Below are positions 1 through 8,255 of a stretch of 64,000 nt of DNA, piece by piece. A program made the translations under genes and the position numbers. The DNA is taken from NCBI RefSeq assembly GCF_040790665.1, contig NZ_CP160849.1, forward strand, positions 310,001 through 374,000, given 5' to 3'. Source of the DNA: Sulfitobacter pontiacus (lineage in GTDB: Bacteria; Pseudomonadota; Alphaproteobacteria; Rhodobacterales; Rhodobacteraceae). How positions within the stretch are numbered: position 1 is the stretch's first letter; the number at the start of each line of letters is the position of its first letter. A model generated the notes under the pieces. That model ran no database searches and had not been told where the DNA came from. It worked only from the letters and a program-made list of their open reading frames with translations.

Positions 1-190
1 CCATATCCGGCTCTGTATCGGGGCGGATCGCGTCGGCGGGGCATTCAGGTTCGCAAACGCCGCAGTCGATGCATTCATCTGGATGAATGACCAACATGTT
101 TTCGCCTTCATAGAAGCAATCCACCGGACATACTTCAACGCAGTCAGTGTATTTGCAGGCGATACAGGCATCGTTAACGATATAGGTCAT
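1..190 (-). CDS. fdxA: 7Fe ferredoxin FdxA (3' end missing)
   Basis: Electron-transfer ferredoxin carrying one 3Fe-4S and one 4Fe-4S cluster, acting in the cytoplasm. The protein begins [17 protein letters not shown] at an ATG at 190. The first cluster motif is [14 protein letters not shown], an FdxA-type arrangement, followed by a second motif [12 protein letters not shown]. Sixty-three codons are visible before the gene runs off the left edge; the family is about 110 residues, so the C-terminal extension is missing. It lies last in a minus-strand run after the helicase and the S4 gene, 52 bp from the S4 stop. The ribosome-binding site is weak. The family call is firm; the electron partner cannot be told. 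Confidence 0.93.
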   Translation of the reverse strand, partial: MTYIVNDACIACKYTDCVEVCPVDCFYEGENMLVIHPDECIDCGVCEPECPADAIRPDTEPDM

Positions 191-242
191 AACATCATCT
201 TTTATGGCAGGTTTAACGCAGGAGATACGTCAGCACAGCGTA

Positions 243-629
243 TCATTCAAGGTGGCGCGCCCGAGAAAGATCAAGCACGCGGCGATCACGCTTACTGGGG
301 CGCCCTTTTCCCTCAAATGCCGGATTTTCAGGTTGTTTTTTCTCGGATCGGGGGACCGGCGGGGACAGATCGGTGTAAAGCGTTTGCGCCTCGGGGGCCG
401 GACCACGGCGGGTGCCGATGCCCTCTATCTGGATCACCCGCACATCGTCGCCCATAGCAAAGGTCAGTACGTCGCCAACCACAACCAGTGTCGCACGCTT
501 TTGCGCGACGCTGCCGTTGACCCTGACGGCCCCCGCTTGCACGCGGGCAGCCGCCAGAGAACGCGTTTTATAAAACCGCGCATGCCACAGCCATTTATCA
601 AGCCGCAGCTTTGTCGGCGCTTCGGACAA
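243..629 (-). CDS. S4-domain RNA-binding protein (Hsp15-like)
   Basis: Small protein of 128 residues. An S4 RNA-binding fold fills residues 8-60 (LRLDKWLWHARFYKTRSLAA, then VRVNGSVAQK), as in Hsp15/HslR, which binds free 50S subunits with stalled nascent chains. The C-terminal half is basic and low complexity. No ATG lies near the N-terminus; the only start that keeps the S4 domain whole is a TTG at 629, placed directly after the TAA stop of the upstream helicase and in the same frame. Translation therefore probably depends on coupling or re-initiation after the helicase. RNA binding is well supported; the exact target is inferred from the family. Confidence 0.85.
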   Translation of the reverse strand: MSEAPTKLRLDKWLWHARFYKTRSLAAARVQAGAVRVNGSVAQKRATLVVVGDVLTFAMGDDVRVIQIEGIGTRRGPAPEAQTLYTDLSPPVPRSEKKQPENPAFEGKGRPSKRDRRVLDLSRARHLE

Positions 630-3557
630 TTACTTGTTGTCTTTCAGCCCCATCAGCGCAGCGGCGAATGGGTTGTCGGGGTCGATCGGCTTTTCGGCAC
701 GGGCGGGCTTGCTGCTGAACTTCTGGGCTTTGCCGCCCTTGTCCCCACGCGGTGCACCCTTTTTGCCACGCGGTCCGGGTTTCCCCTTCCCTTGCGGACG
801 ATCCCCACCGCCGCGACGCTGGCCTTGGGCATTGCCACGGGGCGTGCGCCCCCAGGTAAAGACATAATATGTCTCAAGCTCGGCACCTGCGATATCGGCG
901 TCAGGCGCTGTGCCTTGGGGGTTTTCCTCGGCAGGGGTGTCGGGGATGTGGTCGTCGACCTCTGGTGTCTCGGCCAGCTCCTCGACCATCGGGGCGATCC
1001 CGTCATCGGGCATATCCGCGGTTGCGGGCACGATGTCATCCGCCTGAGCAGCCGCCGGATCTTCGACAATACCACCGGCTGGTTGCTCGGCCGCGACGTC
1101 CATCACGGGCGTCTCGGCGTCCGCGCCCTTGTCGGCAGCCATCGGTGCACCGTCATGGGGCACGACGGTATCAACGGCTTTCACCTTGGTGCGCTCAGCC
1201 TTTTCGGCCTTGTAGCCCAGACCTTCCATCAACGTGGCGAATTGTTCAAGCGTCATGCCCGTAATCGAGAGCATATCGGCCTTCGCCTCGAACCCGCCAC
1301 GCGAATCTTCGGAGCGCAGCATATCGGCCAGACGTTCCAGCATATCGATACGGATCGCGCGTTCGCCCGCGTTGCGGTATCCAGCCATCGTCGCAGCGCC
1401 TTCGGGCGCGCTGGTGTCTACGGGGATGGTGACCAGCCCAGGGGGCGGCGATTCAGGGAATTCGTTCAGCCCCTTGGAAATCGACCACAGCACCAGACGC
1501 AAACGGGTCGGCGCGGGCTTCAGCAACAAAGGCATAAAGATGGTGAATTGACCAAAGCGCAAACCATGCTTGCGCAGCGCGCCACGGGCGTCCTGATCCA
1601 GGGCTTTCACCTCGTCCGCCACATCAGCGCGGGGCAGAATACCAAGGTTTTCAACCATGCGGAAGGCAAAGCCACGGGCCAGACCGGTCAGCGCCTCATC
1701 CTTTGACAGGGCGATCAGTGGCTCGAACAGGGCTGCGACCTTGCGGTCGATGAAATGCTGCAAACGGCGCTGCACTTTTTGCGCAACCTCGGGGCCCGCA
1801 ACGTCATCGACGAAGACCTCGACACCGGGTTTCAACGGATCGGAGCCCGCAACCAGTTTACCCACGGCAGAGCTGCCCCACATGAGGCCGCCCTGCTCTG
1901 TGAAATCAATCTCTGTATCAGGCGCGTTGTAGAAACGATCCGCCCGCAAATGGAACTGAGGAGCCAGCGCCTGCAACGATGCAGCTTTGATCGTTTTATC
2001 TTCGGCAACGCCTGCGCCTTTGTCTTGGCGAAAGCGGAACCCGTCCAGCTTGCCAACAAATTCGCCTTCAACGGTTACTTCACCGGTCTCGTTTACTTCG
2101 GCCACCATGGCTTCCTTCTGTCCTAGCCGGCGCAAAAGCACGGATGTGCGCCGATCTACAAATCTTTGGGTCAGACGCTCGTGCAGCGCATCCGACAGTC
2201 TGTCTTCTACGACACGCGCCTCGTGTCGCCAATGGCTTTCGTCACCTGTCCAGCCTTTGCGCTGTGTCACGTAGGTCCAGGTGCGAATAAACGCTAATCG
2301 TTTGGACAACGCATCAATGTCGCCATCGGTTCGATCTATGCGTTTAATTTGCCGCGCCAGCCAGTCGTCGGGGATGGAACCGCGCTGGTGCAGAAAGTTG
2401 AAAATCTGCTCCAGCAGGCTGGCGTGCTCTGCATGGCTTATACCACGAAAGTCGGGAATCCGGCAGACATCCCACAGTAGGCGCACCGATGGCCCATCGG
2501 TACAGCGCGCCGCGATCTCGGCATCAACGGCGAGATTCTTGAGCGCGCGCAGATCATCGGCCTCGCGCGCTTTGAACAAGCGTTCATTGTCCGGCGACAT
2601 TTCAAGCGTCTGGATCAGCCGGTCAATGGATCCGAACTGCAGCGCGGGGTTGCGCCAGTTGAGCTTGTTCTGCGGTGTGAACTGATGATCCATAATGGCC
2701 CGCGCGACACCATCATCAAGCGGAGACGCATCGCCCGTGACACCGAATGTACCGCTCTTGAACCCGCGCCCTGCCCGTCCGGCAATCTGCGCCAGTTCGT
2801 TCGGGGCCAAGGGTCGCATCCGACGCCCGTCAAACTTGCTGAGCGCCGAGAAAGCGACGTGGTCCACATCAAGGTTCAGCCCCATCCCGATGGCATCCGT
2901 GGCCACCAGATAGTCGACCTCGCCATTTTGATACATGGCGACCTGCGCGTTGCGTGTGCGCGGGCTGAGCGCGCCCATAACCACCGCCGCGCCCCCCTTT
3001 TGGCGCCGGATCAGCTCTGCAATCGCATATACATTCTCAACCGAAAACCCGACGATCGCACTGCGCGGACGCATTCGGCTTATCTTTTTCTGACCAGAAT
3101 AGATCAATTCCGACATTCTCTCGCGCCGGATGAACTGCGCCTCTGGCACCAGCGCCGCGATTGAGCCGCGCATGGTGTCGGACCCCATGAAAAGCGTCTC
3201 GTGTTGACCGCGCGCACGCAAAAGACGGTCGGTAAAGACATGCCCCCTCTCAGGATCCGCACAAAGCTGGATTTCATCGACCGCAACCAGATCAGCGCCC
3301 ATGCCTTCGGGCATCGCCTCGACGGTGCAGACCCAATATTGGGTGCGCGGCGGCACGATCCGCTCTTCGCCTGTGACCAGTGCCACGATGGACGGGCCAC
3401 GCAGGGCAACGATGCGGTCATAGACCTCGCGCGCGAGCAAACGCAGCGGCAGCCCGATCACCCCCGTGCGATGCGCCAACATCCGTTCGATTGCATAGGT
3501 CGTCTTGCCTGTATTGGTCGGGCCCAAAACGGCCACGACCCTGCTGTCACCTGCCAC
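630..3557 (-). CDS. Suv3-like superfamily 2 RNA helicase with RG-rich tail
   Basis: ATP-dependent helicase of 975 residues resembling mitochondrial degradosome helicase Suv3. Visible motifs: Walker A GPTNTGKTT (residues 12-20), a DEIQ box near residue 93, ATDAIGMGLNLD and the motif VI stretch QIAGRAGRG. A Suv3-type C-terminal domain follows. From about residue 800 the chain becomes acidic and Ala/Pro-rich, then a basic RG/GK-rich segment (about 910-950), ending in DPDNPFAAALMGLK. Such tails usually bind RNA. It is followed with no gap by the S4 RNA-binding gene, which suggests a shared RNA-processing role. The substrate and any partner nuclease are not shown by the sequence. Confidence 0.9.
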   Translation of the reverse strand: MAGDSRVVAVLGPTNTGKTTYAIERMLAHRTGVIGLPLRLLAREVYDRIVALRGPSIVALVTGEERIVPPRTQYWVCTVEAMPEGMGADLVAVDEIQLCADPERGHVFTDRLLRARGQHETLFMGSDTMRGSIAALVPEAQFIRRERMSELIYSGQKKISRMRPRSAIVGFSVENVYAIAELIRRQKGGAAVVMGALSPRTRNAQVAMYQNGEVDYLVATDAIGMGLNLDVDHVAFSALSKFDGRRMRPLAPNELAQIAGRAGRGFKSGTFGVTGDASPLDDGVARAIMDHQFTPQNKLNWRNPALQFGSIDRLIQTLEMSPDNERLFKAREADDLRALKNLAVDAEIAARCTDGPSVRLLWDVCRIPDFRGISHAEHASLLEQIFNFLHQRGSIPDDWLARQIKRIDRTDGDIDALSKRLAFIRTWTYVTQRKGWTGDESHWRHEARVVEDRLSDALHERLTQRFVDRRTSVLLRRLGQKEAMVAEVNETGEVTVEGEFVGKLDGFRFRQDKGAGVAEDKTIKAASLQALAPQFHLRADRFYNAPDTEIDFTEQGGLMWGSSAVGKLVAGSDPLKPGVEVFVDDVAGPEVAQKVQRRLQHFIDRKVAALFEPLIALSKDEALTGLARGFAFRMVENLGILPRADVADEVKALDQDARGALRKHGLRFGQFTIFMPLLLKPAPTRLRLVLWSISKGLNEFPESPPPGLVTIPVDTSAPEGAATMAGYRNAGERAIRIDMLERLADMLRSEDSRGGFEAKADMLSITGMTLEQFATLMEGLGYKAEKAERTKVKAVDTVVPHDGAPMAADKGADAETPVMDVAAEQPAGGIVEDPAAAQADDIVPATADMPDDGIAPMVEELAETPEVDDHIPDTPAEENPQGTAPDADIAGAELETYYVFTWGRTPRGNAQGQRRGGGDRPQGKGKPGPRGKKGAPRGDKGGKAQKFSSKPARAEKPIDPDNPFAAALMGLKDNK

Positions 3558-3575
3558 CAGAAATTCCTTAGATCG

Positions 3576-4142
3576 TTAAAGCGTGCGCCCGATGCCGTCG
3601 CGCCGCAGCCCGTCGAGCGCCCTTTGCGCGTTATCATGGTGAGGGTTAATGCTTAACACTCGGCGATAGAGATCGGCAGCCGCCCGCAGATCGCCAAACT
3701 CCTGCAGGATCGCCCCCAGACCGAAGATGGCGTTATACTGCTGCGGGTTCAAGGCAAGCGTGGTTTCCAGATCATCGATTGCAGGGCCATAGAGACCTGC
3801 GGCGAAATAGGCCTGTGCACGGGCATGATAGCCTTCGGCAAAATCAGGGGCGTGATCCGTCAGAGCTGTCAGATGGGCGATCGCCAAGGTGGTGTCCCCC
3901 TCTGACATGGCATCGCGACCACGGGAATACAGCAAATCCATTGCGGCCGAGCCGGACCGCGCCCAAGCGCGCTGCACATCACGTTCGATTCGCGCCGCCT
4001 CTGCCGCGGGGGCATCGCGTAAATCCTGCAGCAATTCCGCCGCCGCGGGGGGCGACACTTGCGCGAAACTTATACCCCCAAGCAACACCCAGAGACCAAG
4101 TGCCGCGACGGTATGTTTGAGGTTGACGATGCGGTTGCCCAT
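3576..4142 (-). CDS. Exported TPR-repeat protein
   Basis: Protein of 188 residues. The start is placed at ATG 4142 (MGNRIVNLKHT) because a hydrophobic signal sequence ending near SFAQ follows at once; the open frame extends upstream, but that part is antisense to the SCP2 gene and looks non-coding. After the signal come two to three tetratricopeptide repeats (for example residues 95-180: GYHARAQAYFAAGLYGPAI, NAIFGLGAILQEFGDLRAA, then YRRVLSINPHHDNAQRAL). TPRs mediate protein contacts; the partner is unknown. It is probably periplasmic. It stands 18 bp upstream of the helicase on the same strand and is divergent from the SCP2 gene. Confidence 0.8.
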   Translation of the reverse strand: MGNRIVNLKHTVAALGLWVLLGGISFAQVSPPAAAELLQDLRDAPAAEAARIERDVQRAWARSGSAAMDLLYSRGRDAMSEGDTTLAIAHLTALTDHAPDFAEGYHARAQAYFAAGLYGPAIDDLETTLALNPQQYNAIFGLGAILQEFGDLRAAADLYRRVLSINPHHDNAQRALDGLRRDGIGRTL

Positions 4143-4217
4143 AACAAGAGTGAATGTAACAGGCTGCCGCCACAATTCCAGACGTGTCGGCACCATTTGC
4201 CAAGAAAAGGGCCTATG

Positions 4218-4508
4218 ATGAGCGATATTGTGAACCAAGCTGTAACAGTGCTGAACGAAAAACTGGCGGGGGCCGACTTTGACGGCACAGCCAAGTTCGA
4301 CATCGAAGACGAAGGCACTGTCATGATGGATTCGACCGGCGCACGCGCCGCGGATGAAGAAGCGGATGTAACCCTTTCTGCTGACGCAGAAACTTTCCAG
4401 GCGATCCTGTCCGGCGACACCAACCCGACCGGTGCCTTCATGAGCGGCAAGCTCAAGATTGACGGCGACATGGGCATGGCGATGAAGCTGGCGTCCGTCC
4501 TCTCCTAA
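4218..4508 (+). CDS. SCP2 sterol-carrier-domain protein
   Basis: A 96-residue protein made of a single SCP2 lipid-binding domain. The chain runs MSDIVNQAVTVLNEKLAG, then a beta-rich centre with FDIEDEGTVMMDSTG, and the typical end GAFMSGKLKIDGDMGMAMKL. The fold has a hydrophobic tunnel for acyl or sterol-like ligands. ATG 4215 and ATG 4218 are both possible; the AAAAGG at 4204-4209 is better spaced for 4218. The next gene, a lysophospholipase-like hydrolase, starts at 4510, two bases after this stop, so the pair is surely an operon and suggests shared lipid handling. The ligand is unknown. Confidence 0.9.
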   Translation: MSDIVNQAVTVLNEKLAGADFDGTAKFDIEDEGTVMMDSTGARAADEEADVTLSADAETFQAILSGDTNPTGAFMSGKLKIDGDMGMAMKLASVLS

Positions 4509-4509
4509 T

Positions 4510-5454
4510 ATGCTGGAAACCGCGCCCTTTTTCACCGACATTGCGCCGCTGCCCGAAACGGGTCAGGCGCATTGGGCCGAGACATCGGATGGTAAAAAGC
4601 TGCGCGTCGCGCATTGGCCGCTGGACGGGGCAAAGGGCACCGTGCTGCTTTTCCCCGGCCGCACCGAATACGTGGAGAAATATGCCATGACCGCAAGCGC
4701 CTTTGCGAAAAAGGGGCTGGCGGTCATGGCGATTGACTGGCGGGGGCAAGGTCTGTCGGACCGGTTGATCCCCGACCGCAACATCGGCCATGTCGATGTC
4801 TTCTCTGACTATCAAAAAGATGTGGCGGCCATGATGCGGACAGCCCGCGCCTTGCAGCTGCCACGCCCGTATTTCCTGCTGGCGCACTCCATGGGCGGGG
4901 CCATCGGCCTGCGCGCCTGTATGGAGGGTCTGTCCGTGCAAGCCGCCGCCTTTACCGCGCCGATGTGGGGTATCCATATCGCGCCGCACATGCGTCTGGT
5001 GGCCGCGGGGCTGTCCAACCTGATGCCGCGCATCGGTCAGGGCTACAAGCTGCCCATGGGCACGCAGGCGGCATCCTATATCTCGACCGCGCCGTTCGAG
5101 AACAACATGCTCACCACCGACCCCGAGATGTACGAGATGATGCGCACGCAATTGGCGGCCCATCCCGAACTGTCTTTGGGCGGGCCCAGCTTTATCTGGC
5201 TCCGCGAGGCTTTATCCGAGACCAAGCATCTGTCCCTGCGCGCCGCCCCCAGCCTGCCCTGCGCCACATTCCTCGGGTCCAACGAACGTATCGTGCACAA
5301 GGGCCGCATCCACGCCCGTATGGAGACTTGGAAAGGCGGCAAGCTGCATATCATTGATGGTGCAGAGCACGAAGTGCTGATGGAAATCCCCGCCACCCGC
5401 GACAAAGCGGTGGATGAGATGGCGGCCCTGTTCTTTGGGAACGCCAAAAAGTAG
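4510..5454 (+). CDS. Alpha/beta hydrolase, lysophospholipase (PldB-like)
   Basis: Serine hydrolase of 314 residues in the monoacylglycerol lipase/lysophospholipase L2 group. The nucleophile elbow is AHSMGGAIG (Ser near residue 122), the oxyanion region LLFPGRTEYVEKY near 40-52 and the substrate-side motif IDWRGQGLS near 77-85 are typical. The catalytic His is in IDGAEHEVLME near residue 285. It cleaves an acyl ester, probably of a lysophospholipid or monoglyceride, in the cytoplasm or at the inner membrane; no signal peptide is seen. Its start follows the SCP2 stop by one base, so both are cotranslated. Confidence 0.88.
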   Translation: MLETAPFFTDIAPLPETGQAHWAETSDGKKLRVAHWPLDGAKGTVLLFPGRTEYVEKYAMTASAFAKKGLAVMAIDWRGQGLSDRLIPDRNIGHVDVFSDYQKDVAAMMRTARALQLPRPYFLLAHSMGGAIGLRACMEGLSVQAAAFTAPMWGIHIAPHMRLVAAGLSNLMPRIGQGYKLPMGTQAASYISTAPFENNMLTTDPEMYEMMRTQLAAHPELSLGGPSFIWLREALSETKHLSLRAAPSLPCATFLGSNERIVHKGRIHARMETWKGGKLHIIDGAEHEVLMEIPATRDKAVDEMAALFFGNAKK

Positions 5455-5568
5455 CGCCGGTCGCGGGATGAACTTCCGCCTGCAACCTACCGTCATTTCA
5501 ACGGAAAACTCGGCATCGGCGAGGATTTTCCTGCCCACCCTGTTCAAACGCGCGCGCCCCGCTAGCTT

Positions 5569-6588
5569 ATGCGCATGGCCAAGCAACCTGTTCTGACATT
5601 CAACGAAAACGGCATTTATTGCCCCGCGGGTGATTTCTATATCGACCCGTGGCGGCCTGTGGACCGTGCCCTGATCACCCACGGGCATTCCGATCACGCC
5701 CGCTGGGGCATGAACCGGTACCTTGCCACCGACATCGCCCTGCCCGTCATGCGCCACCGTTTGGGCGATATCACCGCTGACGGCATCGCATATGGCGAAA
5801 AGCGGCAGATCGGCGGGGCGCAGGTGTCGTTTCACCCCGCCGGCCACGTCCCCGGCTCCGCCCAAATCCGCGTCGAAGTAGACGGCGAGATCTGGGTTGC
5901 CTCGGGCGATTACAAGGTGGTCGATGACGGGCTGTCCGACCCGTTCGAGCCGGTGAGATGTCATCACTTCATCACCGAAAGCACCTTTGGCCTGCCGGTG
6001 TTTCGCTGGGCCGAGCAAGCCGCCGTCGCGGCAGAGATCAACGCATGGTGGGCAGGCTGCGCGGCGCAGGGAAAAACGGCGTTTCTGGGGGCTTATGCCT
6101 TGGGCAAGGCACAACGTTTGCTATCGATGCTCGACCCCGACATCGGCCCGATCCTGACCCACACCGCGACCGAGAACACCAACCGCGTCATGCGCGATCA
6201 GGGGATCCCCCTGCCCGACACGATCCTCGCCGATGCGGATCTGAAGCCCAAGGATCACCCCGGCGCGATTGTGCTGGCCCCACCCGGTGCCTTGGGCAGT
6301 GCGTGGTCGAAAAAATTCGGCCCGCAGGAAACCGCTTTTGCCAGCGGATGGATGGCCGTGCGGGGTGTACGTCGACGCCGTGCAGGCGATCGCGGCTTTA
6401 TCATCTCGGACCATGCGGATTGGGATGGGCTGCTGTCCGCGATCAAAGCAACCGAAGCCGAAAACATATATGTGACACATGGTTACACCGATGTCTTCAG
6501 CCGGTTTCTGGCCGATAGCGGCTGGCAAGCGCAGGTCGTACCGACCCAGTTCGAAGGCGAATCCCTGGATAAGGACGCAAGCGAATGA
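5569..6588 (+). CDS. Ligase-associated DNA exonuclease (MBL fold)
   Basis: Metallo-beta-lactamase/beta-CASP-type nuclease of 339 residues, like the exonuclease found beside ATP-dependent ligases in bacterial repair clusters. The metal site HGHSDHARWG lies near residues 38-47, with further ligands in FHPAGHVPGSAQI (about 92-104), GDYK and a late SDHADWDGLL near 281. It would trim DNA ends before ligation. The start may be ATG 5569 or ATG 5575 (MAKQPVL); neither has a clear Shine-Dalgarno. The stop overlaps the ligase start by 4 bp (ATGA), showing tight translational coupling. The usual cluster helicase (Lhr type) is not adjacent here. Confidence 0.92.
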   Translation: MRMAKQPVLTFNENGIYCPAGDFYIDPWRPVDRALITHGHSDHARWGMNRYLATDIALPVMRHRLGDITADGIAYGEKRQIGGAQVSFHPAGHVPGSAQIRVEVDGEIWVASGDYKVVDDGLSDPFEPVRCHHFITESTFGLPVFRWAEQAAVAAEINAWWAGCAAQGKTAFLGAYALGKAQRLLSMLDPDIGPILTHTATENTNRVMRDQGIPLPDTILADADLKPKDHPGAIVLAPPGALGSAWSKKFGPQETAFASGWMAVRGVRRRRAGDRGFIISDHADWDGLLSAIKATEAENIYVTHGYTDVFSRFLADSGWQAQVVPTQFEGESLDKDASE

Positions 6589-8183
6589 AACGGTTTGCCG
6601 CGCTGTTCAACGCCATCGACCAAAGCACCAAGACGACAGTGAAAGTCGCCGCACTGGCCGATTATTTCAGCGCGGCACCGGATGACGACCGGCTATGGAC
6701 CATCGCCCTGTTTTCCGGCCGTCGCCCCAAACGCGCCGTCACGACCACCAAGCTGCGCGAATGGGCCGCCGAGCGCGCGAACATCCCCCTGTGGCTGTTC
6801 GAGGAAAGCTACAGCATCGTTGGCGATCTGGCCGAGACGATCACGCTCGTTCTGCCCCCCAACCCGACGCAGGATGATCAATCGCTTGCCGCGTGGATCG
6901 CGGCACTGCGCGAGATTTACACCCAGGATGAAGAGGCCCGCAAAGCCTTTGTCCTTGACGCATGGACGACGCTTGGCGGGACCGAACGATTTATCTTCAA
7001 CAAGCTGATCACCGGCGGGTTTCGGGTGGGTGTCAGCCAAAAGCTGATGACCCGCGCCCTGTCTCGTGCCACGGGCAAACCCGAACCCGAGCTTGCGCAT
7101 CGCCTCATGGGCAACTGGCACCCCGACGACACCACATGGCATGGGCTGGTAGAGGCCGAAGATGCCTCTGCCGACGCATCGCGCCCCTATCCCTTCTATC
7201 TGGCCTATGGGCTGGAGGCCGAGCCGCAAGAGCTGGGTGATCCGCACGACTGGCGTGCCGAATGGAAATGGGACGGCATCCGCGGCCAGTTGATCTTGCG
7301 GGACGGTGCCTATTTCGTCTGGTCGCGCGGTGAAGAGCTGATGACCGACCGCTTCCCCGAGCTCGCCCGTGCAGTGGACTTCATGCCCGATGGCACGGTT
7401 CTCGACGGCGAGCTGCTGGTCTGGCCTGACGGACAGCCTGCGCCATCCTCCTTCAATGCGCTGCAAGCCCGGATTGGCCGCAAGACCGTGCCGAAGAAAC
7501 TGCTGGCCGAAGCCCCGGTGGTGCTGCACGCCTACGACCTGCTGGAATGGCAGGGCGAAGATATTCGCTCCCGCCCCTTTGCCGAGCGCCGTGCGCTGCT
7601 GGAACAGGCCTGCGCCGCCCTGCCCGACGATGCGCCGATCCGCCTGTCGCCGCAACTGACCTTCCCCACATGGGATGCGCTGGCCGACCAACGCGCCACC
7701 GCACGCGAAGCGCAGGCCGAAGGGGTCATGCTGAAACGTGCCGACAGCCCCTATCTGGCGGGGCGTAAGAAGGGCGATTGGTGGAAATGGAAGCTGGACC
7801 CGCTGACCATTGATGCGGTGATGATCTATGCCCAATCCGGGTCAGGACGACGCGCCAACCTGTTCACAGACTTCACCTTTGCGGTCTGGAACGGCAATGA
7901 TCTGGTGCCCTTTACCAAAGCCTATAGCGGCCTGACGGATGCCGAGTTTCGCAAGATCACGGCTTGGGTGCGCAAGAATACGCTCGAACGGTTTGGTCCC
8001 GTGCGGAAGGTCACCCCGCATCATGTGTTCGAGATCGCCTTCGAAGGCATCCAGCGCAGCACCCGGCACAAATCAGGCGTCGCCTTGCGCTTTCCGCGGA
8101 TGCTGCGCTGGCGGCAGGACAAGCCACTGCAAGAAGCCAACACATTGGCCGATCTTGAAGAAATGCTGCGGATTTACGGCTAA
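6585..8183 (+). CDS. ATP-dependent DNA ligase (cisplatin-damage-response type)
   Basis: A 532-residue ligase with three regions: an N-terminal ligase domain (1-190), an adenylation domain with the lysine motif EWKWDGIRGQ near residues 225-234, DGELLVW near 272, and the motif V stretch EGVMLKRADSPY near 380, followed by an OB-fold domain to the end. It seals nicks using ATP, unlike the NAD-dependent LigA. Ligases of this group sit with the MBL exonuclease and are linked to repair of crosslinks in alphaproteobacteria. It overlaps the exonuclease by 4 bp. No signal of SOS control (GAAC-N7-GAAC) is seen upstream of the pair. Confidence 0.94.
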   Translation: MKRFAALFNAIDQSTKTTVKVAALADYFSAAPDDDRLWTIALFSGRRPKRAVTTTKLREWAAERANIPLWLFEESYSIVGDLAETITLVLPPNPTQDDQSLAAWIAALREIYTQDEEARKAFVLDAWTTLGGTERFIFNKLITGGFRVGVSQKLMTRALSRATGKPEPELAHRLMGNWHPDDTTWHGLVEAEDASADASRPYPFYLAYGLEAEPQELGDPHDWRAEWKWDGIRGQLILRDGAYFVWSRGEELMTDRFPELARAVDFMPDGTVLDGELLVWPDGQPAPSSFNALQARIGRKTVPKKLLAEAPVVLHAYDLLEWQGEDIRSRPFAERRALLEQACAALPDDAPIRLSPQLTFPTWDALADQRATAREAQAEGVMLKRADSPYLAGRKKGDWWKWKLDPLTIDAVMIYAQSGSGRRANLFTDFTFAVWNGNDLVPFTKAYSGLTDAEFRKITAWVRKNTLERFGPVRKVTPHHVFEIAFEGIQRSTRHKSGVALRFPRMLRWRQDKPLQEANTLADLEEMLRIYG

Positions 8184-8255
8184 TCCGCGCCGCCATCGCC
8201 TTGCTTTGCCGCGGACCCGTGCTTAGGTAGATTTAACGTCAAAAAGAGGTTTTTC

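Noticed and set aside
204-1706. Plus-strand open frame of 500 codons opposite the helicase and S4 genes
   Set aside because: Antisense to two recognised genes, with compositional bias typical of shadow frames.
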